A stretch of DNA of 64,000 nucleotides from an uncultured Clostridium sp. (GTDB taxonomy: Bacteria > Bacillota > Clostridia > Lachnospirales > Lachnospiraceae). The notes under the pieces are model-generated. The model was not told the origin of the DNA and ran no database searches. It saw only the letters and a program-made list of their open reading frames with translations. The stretch covers positions 52,704 to 116,703 of the forward strand of contig UQTA01000002.1 of the NCBI GenBank assembly GCA_900543885.1, given 5' to 3'. Position numbers and translations under genes: made by a program. This document shows, one piece after another, positions 33,160 through 42,086 of the stretch (position 1 is the first letter of the stretch; each line of letters begins with the position of its first letter).

Positions 33160-36100
33160 TTAGGATTCTTCCTCTTTGTGCTTCTTGCTCATGGCAGTCA
33201 GCGCAAGGAAGATACCGGAGAACATAAGAGTAATTGTCAGTTTCATGGTTGTCTGTCCTGTCTTCGGCAGAGCTGCTAACGGAACTTCACCGTCATCAAT
33301 CTCTACTGGGGATACAGGTGCATCCGGAAGTTCTGCCAACGGCACATCTCCCGCATCAATGGTTACGGTCTGGTCACCAGGGCCACCAGAGGTAACGGTA
33401 ATAGCACCACGACTGCCGGAGCTGCTGCTTCCGCCGCCAGAGGTAGAACCGGAACCACCGTTTCCGCCACCATTGCCGCCGTTTCCGCCGCCATTGTTGT
33501 TATTGTTGTTTCCTCCATCATAGCTGAAGTGAGCAACAAAGGTCATATCTGACTTAAATCCATGTCCTGCGATCTCATTTGCATTTGCATAATTGGTATC
33601 GCTGTCGGACCAGTGATTAAATGTGTAGTTGCCGATACCAGTAACTGTTACTTTGCCCAGTGGATAAACCTCTGCATCCATATCGTAGCTTCCGTCTGCC
33701 TTCTGAGGTCTTGTAACAACTTCCATTACGTAACCGTCTACAACAGCTGCGCCATCAACTGTACCGTAACTTGGGTTCTCAGAAATGTATCTGAATACTA
33801 CCTGGTACATATCCGGGATACCGTCTGGTGTTTTAGGCTTTTCTGTGTTTGTACCGATTTCGTCTAAGCCATAGTATACATCAACTACGTTCGGATTCTC
33901 GGCACCGTCAGCATAATACTCAACAGCTTTTCCAGCATTATCTACACGGACAAGTGCGTATGTCTTGCCAGCATGATCTCTGCTTGCTGCATCACTGTAA
34001 GCAATTGCTTCACCAATGAATGCATCGTCCTTAGTAACAGACTCTACATCAACTTCTTTGCCCTTAGCATCTAAGTAATGATAATTTACGATGTAGGAAA
34101 GGTCATTGCGGTTTGTAACCTCTAAGATTCCCTCTTCTAACTTAATATTGTAGTTACCAGTTACATCTTCAGCTGCGCTTCTTGAATTTGCTGCTTCAGC
34201 CTTCTTGGTGATCTTTACAGAATCTGCTCTAACTGCATTGGAACTGGTTCCGATCTCGATCTGACTGCCAGCAATGGTAATTTCAGAAATCTCATCGCTA
34301 TCTGCAAGACCATTTTCACTTACAGAGTATCTGTTTGCTGTTAATGGTGTACCATCGTACTTCTTGCTGTCACTTGCTGCTGTGATCGTGATTGGACGGG
34401 CAGTTACTGTAAGCTTGCCAGGAATGCTTTCTGCGAAGGTATAGTTTCCTGTCACATCTTCATTAGCAGCATTTAATACCTTATAAGATTTAACTGTATT
34501 TGCAGATTCGCCTTTTCCTAACTGGGAACCTTCTACTGTAGTTTCCAGTCTGTCGCCCTCTGCAAGAATTCCCTGTGTATAAGTAGCACTATTCTTTACA
34601 AGAGCAGTTCCATTATATACCTTGCTGTCGCTGTCTGCTGTGATCTGGATCTGGGCTGTTACAGGAGTGATCTCCAGCTTACCTTCAACTAGCTTAATAT
34701 CATAGTTATCAGCACTTACATTTGCAGGCAGGTTATAGGTAAATGTGTTAGCAGCCTCACCTACATTCGTAATCGTACCAGTTACGTCATAGCTTGTTGG
34801 TTCTTCACCTGCTACAAATCCTGTACCTGTTACAGTAGTTTCAGAATTGGTCAGTGGCTGTCCGTTATATGCACGTTTTGAAGAGCCAGATGTGATCGTT
34901 ACATCTCTCTTGGTGATCTCCAATTTACCAGGCATACTTTCACCGAAAGTATAGTTCTTAGTTACATCTTGATCGCCACGCTTTACAACGTAACCCGTAA
35001 CTTTATTTGCAGTCTCGCCTACATTCGTGATCGTACCTTCTACTGTTGCAGTTAATACATCACCATCTGCAAGAATACCCGTTGTATAAGTGTATCCAGA
35101 ATCTGTAAGAGGTGTTCCGTCATACTTCTTAGAGTTACTATTTGCTACGATCACAATCTGGTTTGCATTCTTGGTAACAGTCAGCTCACCTACAACTTTG
35201 GTAATCTCATAGTTAGCTAAATCAGTGCCTTCCTTTGCCGTATAAGTAAAGGTATTAGCACTGCTTCCTTCATCTAACTGGCTGCCTGTTACATTATAAA
35301 CAAGTCCTTCACCATCTGCAAATGGTGCATAAGTTCCTTCTGCTGCAGTTGCTGTAACTGTTTGATCCATTAATGGTTGTCCATCATAAGGTTTCTGCTT
35401 TGTAGCAGAAGTAAGTGTGATCTGTCTTGGCATTACTGTCAAAGTGCCATCATGAGTTCCAATTGTGTAATTAGCTGTAACATCTGTGTTGCCACGCATT
35501 ACTTTGCATACAGCAATTTGATTTGTAACAGTACCAACATTGGTAATGCTGCCGCTAAGTTTTACAACCAGTTGATCACCAGCTACCAGATTTTCATCAC
35601 CCGAAACTGCATAAGTTTCTCCTGTAAGAGGCTTTCCATCGTATACCTTACTTAATTTGCTGGCAGTTACAACGATCGGTGTGGTGATCGGTTTCACAGT
35701 TAATGTACCATATTGGATATTCTCTGGTTTAATATCATAGTTAGATAACTTTGTACCAGAAGCCGCATGGTACTTAAAGGTATTGAATGTGTCTCCAACG
35801 TCAGTCCGGCTTGCAAAATCATCACACACAACACCTTCACCATCTGCAAATCCCGTGATCACCATTTCATCTGTCTTTGTAAGTGGTGTGCCATCGTAAG
35901 TCTTGGTTGCGCTTGCAGACTGCATGGTTACAATTGCCGGTGTTACTTCAAGCTTGCCATCCTTGAAAGGAGCAAACGCATACTGTGATGTAACATTTTC
36001 TTCACCACGATACACAACCGCACGTACAATATGGTTTACAGTTTCACCAACATCTTTCTGGCTGCCACTATAAGTTACTTCAAGACGATCACCGTCTTTC

Positions 36101-39100
36101 AGCTGACCACTAATGATCTCATATCCTGCATCAGTGCCAGTCAATGCCTTTCCATCATATGTCTTTTTGGCATCGTTTGCCTTAAGTACAAGCTTACGCT
36201 GGAAATTAGCTACAAACGTGGTTGGTTCAAATACATTTGCACTATTCTTTGCATAGGCTGCTACAACCGCAGGAGTTAATACCTGCTCCTTGCTGACTTC
36301 TACTCCGTTTACAGTCCAGTTTACGAAGCTGTATCCCTCATTTGCATTGGCAGTAGAACCTACCGGGGTTCCTGTTACAGGTTTTACATCTTCATAAGGC
36401 CGAGTAACACTTCCCATGGTATTCTGGCCGTCTGCTACCTGATACTGGATCTTAACTAACTGATTTTCAGTGTAGTAGAATGTAATAACATTGTTTGCAT
36501 AATTCAGTTTTTCAACTACTTTTTTGTTTCCATCTACTGTATATCCTGGAATATCAACTGCTGTTTCAGTAACCTTAGAACCAAACTTCACATTCTGCTT
36601 TACAAGTTCAGCATGAAGTACTTTGTTGGTTTCCTTTTCCAGATACTTTACAGTATAGCTCATTGTATTTGCTTTATAATAGAAGGTAATTTCCTTATTA
36701 TAAGCATCTAATGTAACTGTCTTTTTATTATTCCCCACTAAAGTATATCCTGTGATATCTTTAGCAGTTTCTTCTACTGTAGCATCAAATGTCTGGTTAT
36801 TTACAATCTTGTCATTTGCAACTTTGTTAGTTGTTCCCTCTTCATAGTAATGAACAGTATAGGAAACGTCCTTCTTAGGTTCAAACTTTGCATAATAGGT
36901 TGCAGATGTCTTAACAGTTGGTACAAATTCAGGGCTGCTACCAACCTGATCTGTACAATTTTCATCCTTATACCAGCCTGAGAATTTATAGCCTGTACTT
37001 GCAGTTGCTACAGAGCCTAATGCTGTACCAGAAGTAGGATTTAACTTTTCAGAAGAGCGGCTAACCGTTCCTTTTCCCATCGCAACTTCGTAGCAGATCA
37101 TTTCATATGGGTGGAACGTCCATACTGCAACAAATTTTAAGGACTGACGATTCGCAGCTGTTACAGTAACTGTTGAGCCTGCTGCATATGAGTCTTCATT
37201 TAAAGTCCACACAGAGCCCAAAGTCCAATATCCACCATTAGATGCATCTTCAATCTGATCTGATGTACCAGGATGTTTAACCGTAACTGTATCACCTACA
37301 TAATAGGTTCCATTATCAGTTGGAGCCTGCTTGATCGCATCCGGAATTCCAACCTCACAACCTGATTTATCGTATTTAAATTCATAACTAACGGTTGCTG
37401 CCTGCTCAGGATCTCTCTCAAAATTTGCCTTAAATGTTGTTGCTACATACAGATTTTCTACCGACTTTGCATACTTGTCAATAAAATCTTTTGTCAGTTT
37501 GTTTTGTCTGCTTACTTCAGTATTTGTATCACCTAACGTCCAATTTACGAATCTGTAACCTGATGCTGGTGTTGCCTCAGATCCCAGTGGATTACCTGTA
37601 GCCGGTGCTACAGATTCAGATCCTCTGCTTACTGAACCACCCGCATTCGCAATATATTTAAGCAGAACACTTCCTTTTTCTAACCACTGTGCATACAATG
37701 TGGTATTTTCATTGATTGTAAACCGATCATTTGGAGCATAAGAAGTACCAGTTCCGTCAGCTGCTGTATTCCATCCCACAAATGTATAACCATGGCGTTC
37801 TGGAATTTTATTATTAGATACAGTTGCTTCTGTTCCCTTTATATACTGGCTGCCATCAGGCATTGTTCCTCTGACCCATTCACCTGTATTACAGTTTGGA
37901 CTATAAGCTAAGTTCACCTTTTCCTTATCCAGAAGGACACCATCTACATGCCAGTTATAATTGGTACCACCATCGTTTTCATACTTGATAACATACCAGA
38001 GGATATACTGTGTCTCAGAATTGTAATTTATACCTTTTGCTCTAAGCCGATCTCTAATCTGTGATTCCGTCGGCCGCTTTGCCAGCTGTGAGCCGACTCC
38101 TTCCGTACTGTTTGTATAGAATGCCGCAGATTTTAAAGCTCCTTCAATTGTAATTCCGGCAGTATAACCACTACTAGCATGACTCTGTGGCTCAGTTGGA
38201 ATCGTTCCATCCAGACGAATATAAAAATTAGCTTTTACATTTTTTTGTGCCCAGATAGCATAAAAATCAATGTCGCTTTGTCTGTCATCTGGTATGCGGT
38301 ATGTATCTCCCGGTCTATATACTGTTTGAGTATAGTGGCCGTCACCGGCTTCATTTGCCTGACTGTCTGTACTCCATCCTACAAAATGCCAATCATCTCC
38401 CAATATGCCTTTGTCCTCTGTATATTCTGGAAAAGTAATCACATCACCAGCGTTAGCTTTTTGGGAGTATTTTGATATAACATCAGATCCCCACCAGAAA
38501 TCTTTATTATTAGAATGATATATCACATTAAGGGATTTTGTTTTCTTAGCTTCTCTTGCAACCTGAATATATTCAGAGAAATGTTTTGCTTCAAAGGTTA
38601 CATTTTCATTCTCAGAATCTGTAATCTCCTCTGTTAAAATATGCTCCAGATTCAGATCATCTGTTGTTTCTGTGGTCAGTGCTTCTTCATCAGAAGATTT
38701 ATTTGCATAAACCTCTACTACTGCCGCATCTGACATCATATTCTGAATCTTGCTGCCACTGAATGTAACTTCTACAGAACCATTCTGAGACCAGTTATTA
38801 TCCAGTTTGCTGTCATTTAACATCAGATTGATATCATATGCTACTACTGCCTTCACGGCACCCTTGTCTGTATCTTCTGCTTCCAGTTTTTCCTTTACTG
38901 CATCTGCCAGATCATCCTTTACAGTCGCCTCAGCTGTAACCCCAGCCGGAAGGACACCTTCTGCTGCATGGAGAGTGATGACTGTTCCATCTTCCATAGT
39001 CAGCTCTGCGTTAAATTCCGGATGCTCGTCAGTCTCAGTCATGTATACTTCGATTTCCTGCTCTTCGGTTACTTCCGGTACTGTATACCATGCAGTTACA

Positions 39101-40644
39101 GAACCATCTTCATTATCAGAAGTGCTGTCTGCCTCCAGAAGTTCTCCATTTGCAGTTACAGTTTCGATTGCATAACCGATCTGGTTCTTTACTCCGAATA
39201 CAAGATCATTACCCTCTTCAACGCCTCTCTGGCCGTCTACGATTCTTGCGCTGTATTCTGGATTAATAGCATATGTAACTTTCAGTCCCTGAACATCATC
39301 TAAAGCTTTTAATGCTTTAACAGTGGTTGTATAAGCTTTTGCTGTGCTGCAGTAACCGATTCCAACTAAATCACTGTCAGTAGCTGCATCTGCTTTCTTA
39401 TTCTCTTCTTTTGCTTCTGCTGTAGTCTCAGCTGCCTTGGAAGTTTCTGCCACAGTTTCTTTGGTTTCTTCTGTTTCTTCGTTTTCCTTGGATTCAGCTG
39501 CAGTCTCTTCTTTAGAAGCGTCTTCTGCGGTTTCCTCTGTTTCAGAAGTTTCAGCTGCTGTTTCAGTTTCTGTCACTTCTGTATCCTTAGTCTCAGCTTC
39601 TGTGGTTTCTTTTTCTGTTTCAACTGCCTCTGCAGTTTCTTTTTCTACTGCTTCGGTAGTTTCTTTCTCAGTTTCAACTACTTCTTTCTCTGTCTCTGCT
39701 GCTTCTGCTGTTTCTTTTTCAGGCTCTGCTTGTGCATCTTCCTTCATAGCAACAACCGGTGCGTAGTGACGGGAAAGGGATGCTGTTACTTCGCCTTCTG
39801 CATCAGCTTTTTCTTCTGCTGTCTCTTTTTCAGTTTCTTCTGCTGTTTCCTTCTCGGTTTCAGCTTCTGTTTCTTTCTCAGCTTCGGTAGCTTCTTCTGT
39901 CTCTGCTTCTGTATTTTCTTCAGCAGCCTCAGTTGTCTCTTCCTCAGTTGCTTCAGCTGTTTCGTCTGTGATCTCAGTCTCTTTCTCTTCTGCTGCTGTT
40001 GTCTCTTCGGAAGCTGCATCTGTTGCAGTATCCTGAGATTTTTCCTCAGAAGCTGTTGTTTCCTCTACAGTCTCATCTTTCTTGGATACGATATCAACTT
40101 CTTCATCACCAAACTTGTCTTCGTAGCTCTTTACGTTGATACGTTTAGTTGTCTTGACTTTCTCTTCCCCATCAACGGAGCGGATGATCCTGGTTGCACA
40201 GCTGATTGTTTCATCTCCATTATTTACATACAGGAAGATTACTTCTTCATCACCTGTAACCATGTACATATCATCGGCATCTTCTGGCAGGCGGACAAAT
40301 ACTCTAAGTTCCGCATCCATATCACCACCGTCGATCTGAGGATAAACCTCATAAACCTTTCCTTCACCATAGAAAAGTGTTTCAAACTTATCTATAGCTC
40401 CGTTTGTAAATTCAAGGCTGTCTGGTTTGACTACATTGTCACTTTCTACAGCCTCATTGATCGCATTTACCAGATCAGACCCATATATCTCAAAGTCTAC
40501 TTTATTTCCCTGTGCTGCATAACTTACATTCAGATCTGTACCAACGCTGGTAAAGATCATAGCTAATGTAAGAACAAATGCCAGGAAACGCTTCTGAGCA
40601 CTATAGGCTGCTGCAAATGCTTTAGGCTTTCTCCATCCTTTCAT
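33160..40644 (-). CDS. Giant LPKTG-anchored surface protein 1 with MBG and InlB-type repeats
   Basis: This 2494-aa protein is secreted and wall-anchored. In order: a signal peptide (KRFLAFVLTLAMIFTS, cleavage near residue 44); a domain of ~140 residues shared with surface protein 2; a Glu/Thr/Ala-rich acidic linker (~185-423) holding a conserved GEVTASLSRH island; a shared DLVGIGYCSTAK segment (~425-435); Listeria-Bacteroides/InlB-type and MucBP-like repeats with GW-AQW signatures (~715-1480); eight MBG-type repeats of ~85 aa, each with a YDG or YNG motif (~1480-2170); a Gly/Asn/Ser spacer; and LPKTG (2459-2463), a hydrophobic helix and a KKHKEEES tail. It is likely an adhesin. No sortase gene is in the window. 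The Shine-Dalgarno is GAGAGGAG. Confidence 0.92.
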   Translation of the reverse strand: MKGWRKPKAFAAAYSAQKRFLAFVLTLAMIFTSVGTDLNVSYAAQGNKVDFEIYGSDLVNAINEAVESDNVVKPDSLEFTNGAIDKFETLFYGEGKVYEVYPQIDGGDMDAELRVFVRLPEDADDMYMVTGDEEVIFLYVNNGDETISCATRIIRSVDGEEKVKTTKRINVKSYEDKFGDEEVDIVSKKDETVEETTASEEKSQDTATDAASEETTAAEEKETEITDETAEATEEETTEAAEENTEAETEEATEAEKETEAETEKETAEETEKETAEEKADAEGEVTASLSRHYAPVVAMKEDAQAEPEKETAEAAETEKEVVETEKETTEAVEKETAEAVETEKETTEAETKDTEVTETETAAETSETEETAEDASKEETAAESKENEETEETKETVAETSKAAETTAEAKEENKKADAATDSDLVGIGYCSTAKAYTTTVKALKALDDVQGLKVTYAINPEYSARIVDGQRGVEEGNDLVFGVKNQIGYAIETVTANGELLEADSTSDNEDGSVTAWYTVPEVTEEQEIEVYMTETDEHPEFNAELTMEDGTVITLHAAEGVLPAGVTAEATVKDDLADAVKEKLEAEDTDKGAVKAVVAYDINLMLNDSKLDNNWSQNGSVEVTFSGSKIQNMMSDAAVVEVYANKSSDEEALTTETTDDLNLEHILTEEITDSENENVTFEAKHFSEYIQVAREAKKTKSLNVIYHSNNKDFWWGSDVISKYSQKANAGDVITFPEYTEDKGILGDDWHFVGWSTDSQANEAGDGHYTQTVYRPGDTYRIPDDRQSDIDFYAIWAQKNVKANFYIRLDGTIPTEPQSHASSGYTAGITIEGALKSAAFYTNSTEGVGSQLAKRPTESQIRDRLRAKGINYNSETQYILWYVIKYENDGGTNYNWHVDGVLLDKEKVNLAYSPNCNTGEWVRGTMPDGSQYIKGTEATVSNNKIPERHGYTFVGWNTAADGTGTSYAPNDRFTINENTTLYAQWLEKGSVLLKYIANAGGSVSRGSESVAPATGNPLGSEATPASGYRFVNWTLGDTNTEVSRQNKLTKDFIDKYAKSVENLYVATTFKANFERDPEQAATVSYEFKYDKSGCEVGIPDAIKQAPTDNGTYYVGDTVTVKHPGTSDQIEDASNGGYWTLGSVWTLNEDSYAAGSTVTVTAANRQSLKFVAVWTFHPYEMICYEVAMGKGTVSRSSEKLNPTSGTALGSVATASTGYKFSGWYKDENCTDQVGSSPEFVPTVKTSATYYAKFEPKKDVSYTVHYYEEGTTNKVANDKIVNNQTFDATVEETAKDITGYTLVGNNKKTVTLDAYNKEITFYYKANTMSYTVKYLEKETNKVLHAELVKQNVKFGSKVTETAVDIPGYTVDGNKKVVEKLNYANNVITFYYTENQLVKIQYQVADGQNTMGSVTRPYEDVKPVTGTPVGSTANANEGYSFVNWTVNGVEVSKEQVLTPAVVAAYAKNSANVFEPTTFVANFQRKLVLKANDAKKTYDGKALTGTDAGYEIISGQLKDGDRLEVTYSGSQKDVGETVNHIVRAVVYRGEENVTSQYAFAPFKDGKLEVTPAIVTMQSASATKTYDGTPLTKTDEMVITGFADGEGVVCDDFASRTDVGDTFNTFKYHAASGTKLSNYDIKPENIQYGTLTVKPITTPIVVTASKLSKVYDGKPLTGETYAVSGDENLVAGDQLVVKLSGSITNVGTVTNQIAVCKVMRGNTDVTANYTIGTHDGTLTVMPRQITLTSATKQKPYDGQPLMDQTVTATAAEGTYAPFADGEGLVYNVTGSQLDEGSSANTFTYTAKEGTDLANYEITKVVGELTVTKNANQIVIVANSNSKKYDGTPLTDSGYTYTTGILADGDVLTATVEGTITNVGETANKVTGYVVKRGDQDVTKNYTFGESMPGKLEITKRDVTITSGSSKRAYNGQPLTNSETTVTGTGFVAGEEPTSYDVTGTITNVGEAANTFTYNLPANVSADNYDIKLVEGKLEITPVTAQIQITADSDSKVYNGTALVKNSATYTQGILAEGDRLETTVEGSQLGKGESANTVKSYKVLNAANEDVTGNYTFAESIPGKLTVTARPITITAASDSKKYDGTPLTANRYSVSENGLADSDEISEITIAGSQIEIGTSSNAVRADSVKITKKAEAANSRSAAEDVTGNYNIKLEEGILEVTNRNDLSYIVNYHYLDAKGKEVDVESVTKDDAFIGEAIAYSDAASRDHAGKTYALVRVDNAGKAVEYYADGAENPNVVDVYYGLDEIGTNTEKPKTPDGIPDMYQVVFRYISENPSYGTVDGAAVVDGYVMEVVTRPQKADGSYDMDAEVYPLGKVTVTGIGNYTFNHWSDSDTNYANANEIAGHGFKSDMTFVAHFSYDGGNNNNNNGGGNGGNGGGNGGSGSTSGGGSSSSGSRGAITVTSGGPGDQTVTIDAGDVPLAELPDAPVSPVEIDDGEVPLAALPKTGQTTMKLTITLMFSGIFLALTAMSKKHKEEES

Positions 40645-40776
40645 ACCAATTCTCCTCTCTTTTTCTGAGTCATCACAGATGTATTATCCCTGTTTATGCC
40701 CAGTATAGCACGGAGGAGTTACTATTCAGTTACAAATTAAGCTTTTTTTAATTTTATTTCAAATTTTTTTCATAAA

Positions 40777-40813
40777 ATACCGCAGATATCTCTTCCTGGG
40801 ATATCTGCGGTAT
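40777..40813 (-). terminator. Terminator of the Rpn-family gene
   Basis: A perfect 14-bp stem (ATACCGCAGATATC/GATATCTGCGGTAT) is followed on the minus strand by TTTTATG. Confidence 0.85.
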
Positions 40814-40861
40814 GATTTACCTATATGTTTTTCAATAGATTGTTTCTCAAAGATTCTTATT

Positions 40862-41722
40862 TTAATCCAGTAATTCCCGTATTTGTTCTATTGATACTCC
40901 TAGGCTTCTGGCAATTTCTTCATAGCTTCTTCCGGCTCTGTAAAGCTTAAAAATGGTATTGGCTAATGCAACTGTTTGTTTCGTTCCTCGCTCAATTCCT
41001 TCTTCTAACAACGTCTTCTTATACAGCTTCTCATCAAATTCCGTTAAGATCATCGACATTACCTCCCCTCGGTTCTTTAATAAATATGTTTTCAGGCAGT
41101 CATTTTCAATGCAGTACTTCATTGCTTCATTTACAGCCTCTTCTATGGTTTTCCCTTCTTTTTGCCGTTCCCTGATCTTGGTTATAAATTCGGTATAATC
41201 ATTTAAGACTTTACAGCTTTTCATCAACTGCGGATTATTCCCTGAATTGATATTGACCACATAGGCAGTCCATTCATAGCCCGGTGACGGATGTTCAAAG
41301 GCATCTGTCAAACGGTATTCTTCCCGCTCCGGCATCTGTTCTTCTCCATTATACAGAACATAGAATTTCGGTGCCGGGATCTTTACCAGTTTTTCTCCAT
41401 ATATATACTTCTGGTTTGCCGACAGCCAGCCTTCATATTCCTTCGAGAAATACATCAGGCCGCGAAGAGGCATATTGGGATTTACACTGCTCTGCTGCTC
41501 CCATAAATTAATACTGTCGCATAAGCATACCGCCACATCATTTTTCATTGTCAGGTAAATGGCATCTTCTAAGGTTACGATCTTTAATCCATCTTCCATT
41601 CCATAATTGGTTCCATTTAACGCATTATATAGGGAAAGAGCATTTTCTTTCTCTGAAAACAGTCTGTGAAAAAGACGGTCTTTATGCGTTCTCCATATTT
41701 TTCTTCTTTTGTTCATAGGCAT
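40862..41722 (-). CDS. Rpn family recombination-promoting nuclease/putative transposase
   Basis: The 286-aa protein has the PD-(D/E)XK layout of this family: KDRLFHRLFSEKENALSLYNAL at the N-terminus, then LEDAIYLTMKNDVAVCL with the catalytic Asp (NDVA), QQSSVNPNMPLRGLMYFSKEY, and a FYVLYNGE strand. The C-terminus (residues ~240-285) is a helical segment with a resolvase-like helix-turn-helix (RSYEEIARSLGVSIEQIRELL). Rpn proteins are DNA nucleases that raise RecA-independent recombination. It stands alone between the two giant surface genes, with its own terminator. Confidence 0.82.
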   Translation of the reverse strand: MPMNKRRKIWRTHKDRLFHRLFSEKENALSLYNALNGTNYGMEDGLKIVTLEDAIYLTMKNDVAVCLCDSINLWEQQSSVNPNMPLRGLMYFSKEYEGWLSANQKYIYGEKLVKIPAPKFYVLYNGEEQMPEREEYRLTDAFEHPSPGYEWTAYVVNINSGNNPQLMKSCKVLNDYTEFITKIRERQKEGKTIEEAVNEAMKYCIENDCLKTYLLKNRGEVMSMILTEFDEKLYKKTLLEEGIERGTKQTVALANTIFKLYRAGRSYEEIARSLGVSIEQIRELLD

Positions 41723-42086
41723 TTGTCCTTCCTTTAAGCAATGTCGCAGGAAGATACTGCTTATGATCCGCTCTCCCTGCTTAAATTAATTTGGGTTTAA
41801 GCAAAGAGTCTTTCAGATACTGGTGAAACCAGCTTAGATTTGAATTAATAATATTTTAGAATTATTCCAGATACCTTGCTCATGTTCATTTTAGCACATG
41901 GCACAGTGGATTGCAATATATTTATGCCCCTCCCATTTTATCCTCCAGGCCCATTTCCCTTTGTGTTCCCGCTTTTTCTTAGTATGTTATGTATGCGAAA
42001 AGCCCCGGCCGTTTCCGACCGGAGCTTTCCGCTAACAGGGTATGTTTATGAGTTTGGGAATATTTTCTTTATTTCAGATATTCTTT
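41723..42086. other. Gene-free stretch between the Rpn gene and giant surface gene 2
   Basis: It holds the terminator at 41998-42028, small hairpins GCTTAAA/TTTAAGC (41779-41802) and CTGGT-GAA-ACCAG (41820-41832), and presumably the Rpn promoter. No supported gene is seen. Confidence 0.5.
41998..42028 (-). terminator. Terminator of giant surface protein 2
   Basis: On the minus strand AAAGCTCCGGTC pairs with GGCCGGGGCTTT (wobbles) and is followed by T residues. Confidence 0.8.

Noticed and set aside
39437..40566. Long Ser/Val-rich and Cys/Phe-rich frames opposite the acidic linker of surface protein 1
   Set aside because: They mirror the GAA/GAG/GCA-rich codon repeats on the coding strand. 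The same effect occurs opposite surface protein 2 at 47542-48225.
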